NCBI GenBank assembly: GCA_031283975.1
Contig: JAITAT010000030.1
Coordinates: 1 to 6,690, forward strand
Length of the DNA stretch: 6,690 nucleotides
Direction: 5' to 3'
Source: Synergistaceae bacterium
GTDB lineage: Bacteria; Synergistota; Synergistia; Synergistales; Synergistaceae
Positions 1-5,831 of this stretch are shown one piece after another; positions within the stretch are counted from its first letter, which is position 1; the number at the start of each line of letters is the position of its first letter. Position numbers and translations under genes: made by a program. Below the pieces are notes generated by a model, which did not search any database, had not been told where the DNA came from, and saw only the letters and a program-made list of their open reading frames with translations.

Positions 1-1002
1 ACCGACGAGCGATGGTACGAGGGCACGGCGGACGCGATATACCAAAACCTTCACCTGGTCACGATGTTTAACGCGGATTATGTCTGTATATTTGCCGCGG
101 ATCATATCTATAAAATGGACATCGACCAGATGCTCCAGTTTCACTACGACAATAAGGCCGACATCACGGTAGCGGCGAACAGGGTACCGGTGAACGAGGC
201 GTCCCGGTTCGGTTGTATATCGGCTGACGCGAACGGAGTGATAGAAGGTTTCGTCGAAAAACCGGCGAATCCTCCGGAGATAAAATCGAACCCCGGTTAC
301 AGCTACGTTTCGATGGGCAACTATATATTCTCGAGAGAAATATTGGAAGAAGCCATACTCAGCGACAGTAAAAACCAGTCGAGCAGTCATGATTTCGGCC
401 GCGACATCTTTCCCTGCCTTTTCAGCAAATGCAGGATGATGGCATATGATTTTTCCACAAACGTCATACCCGGAAACGACAGGCCCTATTGGAAGGACGT
501 CGGCTCTCTCAAGGCGTATTGGGAGGCGCACATGGATCTCCTGCAGCACCCGTCGGCTTTGACGCTTTACAATTCTCAATGGCCGATACGTACGGTCTCG
601 TTCTCTGACCCGCCCGGTTTTACGTATCCGGCCAAGGGCATGAGCAGTTCGGTCGAGGGATGTCTCAGGGCCGAGGCGAGCCAGGTTATGGGGGCTGTGG
701 TTCATCGCTGCGTTCTGTCGCGGCACTGCGTAATAAACCCCGGGTCGGTACTGGAGGAATGTATAGTCGGGCAGGGCGTCGTGATAGGTGAGAACTGCAA
801 GTTGAGGCGCGTCATAGTGGATTCCCACAACGTCATTCCCCCGAACACCGTCATAGGGTATAATGTGGAAAACGACAGCGAAAAGTATCACGTCGACGAG
901 TCGGGATTGGTAGTTGTGCAGATGCCGAAGATACAGCTTCGTAAAAATATGCAGGCAGATAACAATTCCGGATTCGACGATGAAATGTTTTCGTCGTTTT
1001 GA
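1..1002 (+). CDS. glgC: Glucose-1-phosphate adenylyltransferase (ADP-glucose pyrophosphorylase), 5'-truncated by window edge
   Basis: The enzyme makes ADP-glucose and pyrophosphate from ATP and glucose-1-phosphate, the committed step of bacterial glycogen synthesis in the cytoplasm. The frame is open from base 1 and gives 333 residues to the TGA at 1000-1002. It begins TDERWYEGTADA, matching the family's WYxGTADA segment (W5-Y6, equivalent to E. coli W113-Y114). AADHIYK follows with the likely catalytic D34 (E. coli D142; the alanine before the aspartate is glycine in E. coli). Then come FVEKPANPP with the glucose-1-phosphate lysine, SSHDFG, and YWKDVGSLKAYW. The C-terminal half is the left-handed beta-helix (hexapeptide-type) domain with LRRVIVDSHNVIPPNTVIG. 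Alignment with E. coli puts about 108 residues, including the N-terminal nucleotide loop and allosteric sites, upstream of the window. An ATG at base 64 lies inside the catalytic domain and is not the start. No strong terminator follows. Confidence 0.96.
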   Translation, partial: TDERWYEGTADAIYQNLHLVTMFNADYVCIFAADHIYKMDIDQMLQFHYDNKADITVAANRVPVNEASRFGCISADANGVIEGFVEKPANPPEIKSNPGYSYVSMGNYIFSREILEEAILSDSKNQSSSHDFGRDIFPCLFSKCRMMAYDFSTNVIPGNDRPYWKDVGSLKAYWEAHMDLLQHPSALTLYNSQWPIRTVSFSDPPGFTYPAKGMSSSVEGCLRAEASQVMGAVVHRCVLSRHCVINPGSVLEECIVGQGVVIGENCKLRRVIVDSHNVIPPNTVIGYNVENDSEKYHVDESGLVVVQMPKIQLRKNMQADNNSGFDDEMFSSF

Positions 1003-1129
1003 TATCTTAGGGAACGGTACTCCTTGGGGCTTAAATCTTTACACTTCAAGTATTTAACGGTAAACCAGCTTTAAATTTTCAAATGAAATGCATTTTAGAT
1101 TAGAAAAATAATTTTGTAGGTAAATATAC

Positions 1130-1158
1130 TTGGACGCATAGCGTAAAAGTAGTAAAAT
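1130..1158 (+). promoter_or_regulatory. Candidate sigma70-type promoter for the OmpH-like gene
   Basis: A -35-like TTGGAC at 1130-1135 is followed, after exactly 17 bases, by a -10-like TAAAAT at 1153-1158. The -10 matches the consensus in five of six positions; the -35 matches only in its TTG. The predicted transcription start is near 1165, giving a leader of about 40 bases before the ATG at 1206. The site lies in the AT-rich 203-base gap between glgC and the OmpH-like gene, where a promoter is expected because the gap is too long for simple operon spacing. A second -10-like TATACT at 1125-1130 lacks a good -35. Confidence 0.5.
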
Positions 1159-1205
1159 AGACCAAAGTCGGATGGAACGATAATGTTCAGGGAGGTTCAA
1201 ACAGC

Positions 1206-1658
1206 ATGTCGGCAACTAAAAAAATCATATGTTCCCTTGTTGTGGCTTTAACGGCGGTGTCACTGGGGTGCGCGATCGCGTCCGCCGCCGATGATGAAAG
1301 AGTGGGGGGTATAGACCCCCAGAAGGTCTTGTTTCAACATCCCAAGTATGACCAGACTCTGAAGCAGATAAAAAATATCGCGGATCAGAAACAGAATGAG
1401 GCAAAGGTTCAAATTGACAAGGAATCGGACAACAACAAAAAAGCCGAGATATTTCAGGCCATGCGCAAGGAAATCGCTGAGGAGGAACAGAAGCTGATGC
1501 AGCCTCTTTTCAAAGAGATAGACCTGGCGATTCGCAATGTGGCCACCGTGAAAAAAATAACGGTGGTGGTCGACAAAACCGCTCTGTTCTACGGCGGAGT
1601 CGACATAACCGACGATGTGGTGCAGGAACTGAAAAAGAAGAACGCGAGCGGCAGTTAA
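1206..1658 (+). CDS. OmpH/Skp-family periplasmic chaperone-like protein
   Basis: The 150-residue protein has an N-terminal Sec signal peptide: KK at residues 5-6, a hydrophobic core of about 18 residues and an ASA-A cleavage site near residue 27. The mature part resembles the OmpH/Skp family. It starts with a short beta segment (VGGIDPQKVLFQHPKYDQ), continues as a long, charged, Gln/Lys/Glu-rich helix likely to form a coiled coil (about residues 50-100), and closes with a beta segment and the family-like ending YGGVDITDDVV. Skp-type proteins are trimeric chaperones that hold unfolded outer-membrane proteins in the periplasm, so a diderm cell is implied. The start is fixed by a strong AGGGAGGT at 1189-1196, nine bases before the ATG. 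The gene appears to be a single transcription unit, with its own promoter candidate and a terminator downstream. It is not next to bamA or lpxD here, so it may be a paralogue rather than the main Skp. Confidence 0.85.
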   Translation: MSATKKIICSLVVALTAVSLGCAIASAADDERVGGIDPQKVLFQHPKYDQTLKQIKNIADQKQNEAKVQIDKESDNNKKAEIFQAMRKEIAEEEQKLMQPLFKEIDLAIRNVATVKKITVVVDKTALFYGGVDITDDVVQELKKKNASGS

Positions 1659-1708
1659 TATATAACGCCGGACGCGCTATTATCAGATCGAATCATCCTT
1701 TTGACCGG

Positions 1709-1738
1709 AGCCCCTCTATATACGAAGGAGGGGCTTTT
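1709..1738 (+). terminator. Rho-independent terminator after the OmpH-like gene
   Basis: A perfect 8-bp GC-rich stem pairs 1709-1716 (AGCCCCTC) with 1728-1735 (GAGGGGCT). The 11-base loop is AT-rich, and a short T run (1735-1738) follows. It sits 50 bases after the OmpH-like stop and 38 bases before the adenosine kinase ATG. The T tract is short and followed by CC, so read-through into the next gene is possible. Confidence 0.8.
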
Positions 1739-1776
1739 CCGTGCGGGGATTGCAAACTATAATGGAGGCGGTAAAT

Positions 1777-2271
1777 ATGGCTGAATTGAAATTGAGTTGC
1801 GAGACGCTGGATATACCGGACGAGTGCAACGTGATAGTCGGACAGAGTCATTTCATAAAGACGGTCGAGGATATATTCGAAGCCCTTGTGACGTCCTCCC
1901 CGTCACTGAAATTCGGAATAGCGTTTTGCGAGGCGTCCATCGAAAAACTGGTCAGGCGCGACGGCAACGACAGTGAATTGACGGATTGCGCGGTGGAAAA
2001 CGCGCTCAAAATAGGGGCAGGACATTCGTTTGTCGTAGTCATAAAAAATGGTTATCCCATCAACGTCCTGGGACGCATAAAGGCGGTGCAGGAAGTTTGC
2101 GGCATTTTCGCCGCAACGGCGAACCCTTTGCAGATAATCATCGCGGAGAGCGAACAGGGACGGGGTATAATAGGCGTCATAGACGGAGGCTCCCCGGTAG
2201 GAGTCGAGGACGACGCGGGCGAGCAGTGGAGGAAAAATTTATTGCGGAATGTAATAGGGTATAAGAGGTAG
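1777..2271 (+). CDS. Adenosine-specific kinase (PF04008 family)
   Basis: The protein has 164 residues and matches the small, ancient family named adenosine-specific kinase after the Pyrobaculum aerophilum structure, reported to bind adenosine/AMP and carry a stable phosphohistidine. Recognisable conserved stretches are [17 protein letters not shown] (about 21-37), FGIAFCEAS (46-54), [18 protein letters not shown] (81-98), ATANP (113-117) and the glycine-rich [21 protein letters not shown] (124-144). H83 in the GHSF motif is the likely phosphorylated histidine, by inference from the family. I chose the ATG at 1777 because TGGAGG at 1763-1768 lies eight bases upstream and the family starts at this point. 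An in-frame GTG at 1741 would add 12 residues but lies directly after the terminator and has no ribosome binding site. Family length is about 160 residues, so the gene is intact. The physiological role in bacteria is poorly known. It is the first gene of the packed downstream group. Confidence 0.9.
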   Translation: MAELKLSCETLDIPDECNVIVGQSHFIKTVEDIFEALVTSSPSLKFGIAFCEASIEKLVRRDGNDSELTDCAVENALKIGAGHSFVVVIKNGYPINVLGRIKAVQEVCGIFAATANPLQIIIAESEQGRGIIGVIDGGSPVGVEDDAGEQWRKNLLRNVIGYKR

Positions 2272-2276
2272 TGCGA

Positions 2277-2375
2277 TTGCCGAAAATTGATGCCGAAACC
2301 GCGGGGCTGCGTTTAGCGGCGGTCGGAGAATTTGCCCGCCGTCCGTTTTCCGCACCGCTCCGCCAAACGCCATGA
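2277..2375 (+). CDS. Putative 32-residue leader ORF coupled to RNase J
   Basis: I do not recognise this peptide. A TTG at 2277 lies eight bases after an AGAGG Shine-Dalgarno (2264-2268) and opens a frame of 32 codons ending in TGA at 2373-2375. An alternative GTG start at 2271 shares its first base with the TAG stop of the adenosine kinase (TAGTG). The stop overlaps the RNase J ATG at 2372 as ATGA, the classic arrangement for termination-reinitiation. The peptide begins PKIDAETAGLRLAAVGEFAR and ends SAPLRQTP; it is mildly basic and has no signal peptide or membrane segment. Support: it fills the only sizeable gap in the operon exactly, its codons look like those of neighbours, and the NptA gene downstream also uses a TTG start behind an AGAGG-type site. 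Against: an open frame of this length can arise by chance, and no homologue is known to me. It may be a true small protein or only a coupling device. Confidence 0.45.
   Translation: MPKIDAETAGLRLAAVGEFARRPFSAPLRQTP
2309..2370 (+). promoter_or_regulatory. Imperfect inverted repeat (possible RNA hairpin) just before the RNase J start
   Basis: Bases 2309-2319 (GCGTTTAGCGG) pair with 2360-2370 (CCGCCAAACGC) with one A-C mismatch, ten of eleven positions. The loop of about 40 bases holds further short GC-rich complements such as CGGA/TCCG. The right arm ends one base before the first RNase J ATG. An outer six-base complement (CGGGGC at 2302-2307 with GCCCCG at 2386-2391) would place that ATG inside a bulge of the same fold. 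A ribosome translating the leader ORF would melt the structure. Whether it forms or regulates anything is inference. Confidence 0.35.
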
Positions 2376-4165
2376 GAGGCAGAAGGCCCCGTTCCGCGGC
2401 AAAAACGCGGATGAAATCAGTTTTGCGGGTCATCCCGCTGGGCGGAATGGGCGAGATAGGGAAAAACCTTACGGCCATAGAATATGGCGATGATATCATA
2501 GTAATCGACTGCGGTTTGAAATTTCCCGAGGAAGAGATGCTGGGGATAGATTTCGTGATACCGGATGTCCAGTATCTTATCGACAACAAGCATAAAATAA
2601 GGGGAATATTTCTCACTCACGGACATGAGGACCACATAGGAGCCATACCGCTGGTTCTGCCCCGCCTTTGTGTTCCGCTATACGGCGCTCCGCTGACGCT
2701 GGCTCTTGTGGAACACAGGATGCTCGATACCAGGACACCCTACAAGCCGTCATACAATAACGTTCAGCCGGGGGAAACGGTTAAGGTTGGTTGTTTCGAG
2801 GTCGGTTTCATACGGGTATCCCATTCCATTCCGGACAGCCTGGCGATATATGTGAGAACCCCTCTGGGCGTTGTGCTTCACAGCGGCGATTTCAAGCTGG
2901 ACATAACTCCGATAGGCGGGGTCGAAGGAACCGATCTCGCGTCATTCGCCGAACTCGGCAAAGAGGGTGTGACACTGCTTCTGTCGGATTCGACCAACAG
3001 CGAGAGGTCCGGTTTTACCGCTTCGGAATCCATTGTCAGCCGCACGTTCGAGGATGTCTTCCGCCGTTACAAGGATAACAGGATAGTCATAGCGGCCTTC
3101 GCGAGCAACCTTTACCGCGCGTCGCAGGTATTCACGATAGCGGCCCGTTTCAACCGGAAGGTGATGCTGGTTGGGCGCAGCATGATATCGTATGTGGAAC
3201 TCGCCAGAAAACTGGACTATATAAACGTTTCCTCCGATCTGCTGATAACGCCGCAGGATGCGGAACGCCTTCCGCCGAATCGCATGGTGGTTTTGACGAC
3301 CGGCAGCCAGGGCGAGCCTTTTTCTGGTCTCGTCCTCATGAGCAAGGGAGAGCACAGGCAAATCCGTCTTGGAGAGAAAGACATAGTCGTCATCTCGGCC
3401 ACCCCTATTCCCGGCAACGAGAAACTGGTGAGCAACACCGTGAACAGGCTTTTCGCATGCGGATGTGACGTGATATACGAGCGCGACGCCGAGGTTCACG
3501 CTTCGGGGCACGCTTCGCGCGAGGAACAGAAGATATTGCTGAACCTTGTCAAACCGAAATATTTCATGCCGGTTCACGGGGAATACAGACACTTGATGCG
3601 GCATTCTCAACTCGCCTCCGAGATGGGCATCCCGGCTCGCAATATATTTGTCCTGCAAAATGGGGACACGCTCGAACTTGACCCGTCCGGCGGCGCCAGA
3701 CCGGGTTTGCGCGTGAGCGCCGGCTCGGTGCTGGTAGATGGCGTTATGTTGGGTGAATTCGAGGGAAGCCTTCTGCGCGAACGCAAAGAGTTGTCGGAAA
3801 GCGGCATCCTCGCCATATCGCTCGTCATAGACGACGAATACAGGCTGGCGGCTGAACTTCAGATAGACAGCAGGGGGAGCGTTTACGGGTTTGACAGAGG
3901 GAACATGCGCCCGGACATCGAAGCGGCGGCGGTGAGCGCGCTTGAAAATGTGCGCGCGGGAGCCGTGGATCGCGAGGTTCTCGCGACGGAGATACGGAAA
4001 AAAGTCAGGGATGTCATAGGGAAAAATTATCGCGCCTATCCAGGTATAATGCCCCTTATCAGCATGATAGGAACGGGTCGCGAAGCCAGGCCCCAGGAAG
4101 GCGCGAAAAGAACGCGAAAACCGGGACGTCCCAGACGGTCCGGAAATACGAAGAAACCCGGGTGA
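2372..4165 (+). CDS. rnj: Ribonuclease J (metallo-beta-lactamase / beta-CASP nuclease)
   Basis: RNase J is a cytoplasmic 5'-to-3' exonuclease and endonuclease used for mRNA decay and rRNA or sRNA maturation in bacteria. The 597-residue product has the whole set of family motifs: VIPLGGMGEIGKN (19-32), metal-binding HGHEDH (83-88), H151 in VSHSIPDS, D173 in HSGDFK, the beta-CASP elements SDSTN (206-210), TTGSQGEP (309-316) and SATPIPGNE (342-350), HASGH (376-380) and PVHGE (400-404). A C-terminal domain follows from about 445. B. subtilis RNase J1 has 555 residues; the excess here is a 13-residue basic head and a basic tail (about 579-597) with an AT-hook-like PGRPRR. No good Shine-Dalgarno precedes either the ATG at 2372 or the in-frame ATG at 2411 (MKSVLRVIPLGG, the usual family start). 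I keep 2372 because its ATGA overlap with the upstream short ORF explains initiation by coupling; 2411 is a fair alternative. Confidence 0.95.
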   Translation: MRGRRPRSAAKTRMKSVLRVIPLGGMGEIGKNLTAIEYGDDIIVIDCGLKFPEEEMLGIDFVIPDVQYLIDNKHKIRGIFLTHGHEDHIGAIPLVLPRLCVPLYGAPLTLALVEHRMLDTRTPYKPSYNNVQPGETVKVGCFEVGFIRVSHSIPDSLAIYVRTPLGVVLHSGDFKLDITPIGGVEGTDLASFAELGKEGVTLLLSDSTNSERSGFTASESIVSRTFEDVFRRYKDNRIVIAAFASNLYRASQVFTIAARFNRKVMLVGRSMISYVELARKLDYINVSSDLLITPQDAERLPPNRMVVLTTGSQGEPFSGLVLMSKGEHRQIRLGEKDIVVISATPIPGNEKLVSNTVNRLFACGCDVIYERDAEVHASGHASREEQKILLNLVKPKYFMPVHGEYRHLMRHSQLASEMGIPARNIFVLQNGDTLELDPSGGARPGLRVSAGSVLVDGVMLGEFEGSLLRERKELSESGILAISLVIDDEYRLAAELQIDSRGSVYGFDRGNMRPDIEAAAVSALENVRAGAVDREVLATEIRKKVRDVIGKNYRAYPGIMPLISMIGTGREARPQEGAKRTRKPGRPRRSGNTKKPG

Positions 4166-4178
4166 TATCTCGGTCTGA

Positions 4179-4186
4179 AGAGGTGA
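4179..4186 (+). promoter_or_regulatory. Shine-Dalgarno deciding a TTG start for the Na/Pi cotransporter
   Basis: AGAGGTGA lies in the 28-base gap after RNase J and ends seven bases before the TTG at 4194. No ATG or GTG is in frame nearby, and the protein from TTG begins directly with the short amphipathic lead to the first membrane helix, as expected for the family. This supports TTG as the true start. Confidence 0.75.
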
Positions 4187-4193
4187 AACGGGC

Positions 4194-5831
4194 TTGCTCC
4201 TTCAAAATTTGGATATTTTAAAACTTCTGGGCGGCGTGGCGCTTTTGATATTCGGCATCAAGACCATGGGCGACGCGCTGCAAAATCTCGCCGGAGACAA
4301 TATGCGCCGTCTGCTGGCCTCCCTTACCGGAACTCCCGTCCGCGGCGTAACGGCCGGCGCCGTCGTCACCATGATAATACAGAGCAGCAGCGCCACAACC
4401 GTCATAATAGTGAGCTTCGTACACGTCGGTTTGATGACTCTGGCCCAGGGGTTCAGCGTGATAATGGGGGCAAACATAGGAACCACCATAACGGCGCAGT
4501 TTATGGCCTTCAACATCCAAAAATATTCGATAATCGCCGCGATAATCGGCATGGCGCTCGCCCTTGCCGGACGCAGCACAAAACAGAAACAGGCCGGAGC
4601 CGGTCTTGTCGGTTTTTCCCTCCTTTTCGTCGGTATGGGAATGATGCAGGACGCCATGAGTTTCCTCGAAGGGCGCCAGGATCTCTTCATCAACATGAAC
4701 AACAATCCCCTTCTCGGTCTTTTGATGGGAGCGCTCGTCACGATGGCGATTCAGGCCAGTTCCGCCACCGTCGGCCTGACGATGGTAATGGCGTATCAGG
4801 GGCTCCTCTCGCTCGAAACCTCCATAGCCATCATCCTCGGCGACAACATTGGGACGACGATCACGGCGGTACTCGCCGCGCTGGGAGGAAACAGAGCCGC
4901 GAAACAGGCGGCTACGGCGCACGTCATGTTCAACGTAATAGGCGCCGGCTTGGTTATGCTGCTGCTCCCTCAATATACCAGCCTGGTGATCATGACGTCG
5001 TCCAACATAGCCCGTCAGGTCGCGAACTCGCACAGCATGTTCAACATATTCAACACGGTCGTATTCATGCCGTTCATAACGCCTTACACGGAACTCATCA
5101 AGAGGATGATCCCGGACGACGGCCGGCCCGCGTCCGCCGGACAAAATACGCGATTTCTGGATGTCAATCTTATAGACGTCTCTCCGGCGGCGGGAGTCGA
5201 CGCGGTTCGAAAGGAAATGGTGAGGCTTGGGGAGATAGCTCTCGGTATGCTCAAGGATTGTTACAGGATAATCCTACAGCGCGACTGGAAGGGTATTCCC
5301 GATGTGTTCATGACCGAAAAAACGATAAATCACCTTACTCACGAGATAATCATGTACGCCATCGAAGTGGGGCAAAAAGTTCATTCGCCCGAACTGTCGC
5401 TTCTTTTGAACTCATGCGTCAGCGGAGTGAGCGACATGGAGCGCATGGGCGACCACGGCGAAAATATCATAGAGATGGCTCAGTTCATGGCCGACAATAA
5501 GCTGGAGTTTTCGCACAAAGCCACTCAGGAGTGCCGCGAGATGTTCGATTTGGTGATAGAAGCCGTCGAAAAAAGCGTAAGGGCGCTGGACGCGGAGACG
5601 CCGAAATTGGTGGAGGAAGTACTGGACCTCGAGAAAAAAACGGATAAAATGGAGCGTACTTTGCGCGCGCGTCATATCGAACGGCTCAACAGCGGAAAAT
5701 GTCAGCCGGACGTCGCGGTCGTATTTATAGATATCTTGAGCAACCTCGAAAGAGTTGCGGATCACGCGCACAACGTAGCGCTCATAGTGAAAGATATACA
5801 GACCGTTCATCACAGGCAGGCGGTGAAGTAA
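4194..5831 (+). CDS. Na+/phosphate cotransporter with C-terminal PhoU domain (NptA type)
   Basis: The 545-residue protein combines two Na/Pi-cotransporter repeats (SLC34-like, PF02690) with a cytoplasmic PhoU-like domain. Repeat one has QSSSATT (63-69) and GANIGTTIT (92-100); repeat two has QASSATVG (187-194) and GDNIGTTIT (216-224). The QSS motifs form the substrate and sodium site in this family. Hydrophobic membrane segments run from about residue 8 to 300. From about 335 the chain is helical and hydrophilic, with the paired PhoU metal-binding signatures DMERMGDHGENI (414-425) and NLERVADHAHNV (517-528). The predicted role is sodium-coupled phosphate import at the inner membrane; some homologues may export or only sense phosphate. 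Translation starts at TTG 4194 behind AGAGGTGA. The gene is 28 bases after RNase J and abuts uppP with no gap. Isoleucine is mostly encoded by ATA (25 of 46 by my count). Confidence 0.93.
   Translation: MLLQNLDILKLLGGVALLIFGIKTMGDALQNLAGDNMRRLLASLTGTPVRGVTAGAVVTMIIQSSSATTVIIVSFVHVGLMTLAQGFSVIMGANIGTTITAQFMAFNIQKYSIIAAIIGMALALAGRSTKQKQAGAGLVGFSLLFVGMGMMQDAMSFLEGRQDLFINMNNNPLLGLLMGALVTMAIQASSATVGLTMVMAYQGLLSLETSIAIILGDNIGTTITAVLAALGGNRAAKQAATAHVMFNVIGAGLVMLLLPQYTSLVIMTSSNIARQVANSHSMFNIFNTVVFMPFITPYTELIKRMIPDDGRPASAGQNTRFLDVNLIDVSPAAGVDAVRKEMVRLGEIALGMLKDCYRIILQRDWKGIPDVFMTEKTINHLTHEIIMYAIEVGQKVHSPELSLLLNSCVSGVSDMERMGDHGENIIEMAQFMADNKLEFSHKATQECREMFDLVIEAVEKSVRALDAETPKLVEEVLDLEKKTDKMERTLRARHIERLNSGKCQPDVAVVFIDILSNLERVADHAHNVALIVKDIQTVHHRQAVK

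Noticed and set aside
1028..1080. Terminator for glgC
   Set aside because: Only weak six-base AT arms separated by 15 bases are present, with no GC-rich stem plus T run.
1257..1271. Possible lipobox (VSLGC) in the OmpH-like signal peptide
   Set aside because: The position three before the Cys is Ser rather than Leu/Val/Ile, and a good signal peptidase I site (ASA-A) follows, so a soluble periplasmic protein is more likely.
1741..1776. Earlier GTG start for the adenosine kinase
   Set aside because: It lies immediately after the terminator hairpin, has no Shine-Dalgarno, and adds residues not expected in the family; ATG 1777 has TGGAGG at good spacing.
2239..2616. 125-codon minus-strand frame across the adenosine kinase/RNase J junction
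   Set aside because: It overlaps the conserved N terminus of RNase J and has no family resemblance; the plus-strand leader ORF explains the gap better.
2942..3658. 238-codon open frame on the minus strand inside the RNase J gene
   Set aside because: It is antisense to the conserved beta-CASP region and shows no domain or ribosome binding logic; it is a shadow frame.
4218..5144. 308-codon open frame on the minus strand inside the cotransporter gene
   Set aside because: The translation is a low-complexity mix rich in Arg, His, Tyr and Gly with no recognisable domain. It is wholly antisense to a gene with clear family motifs, so it reflects codon bias of the sense strand.
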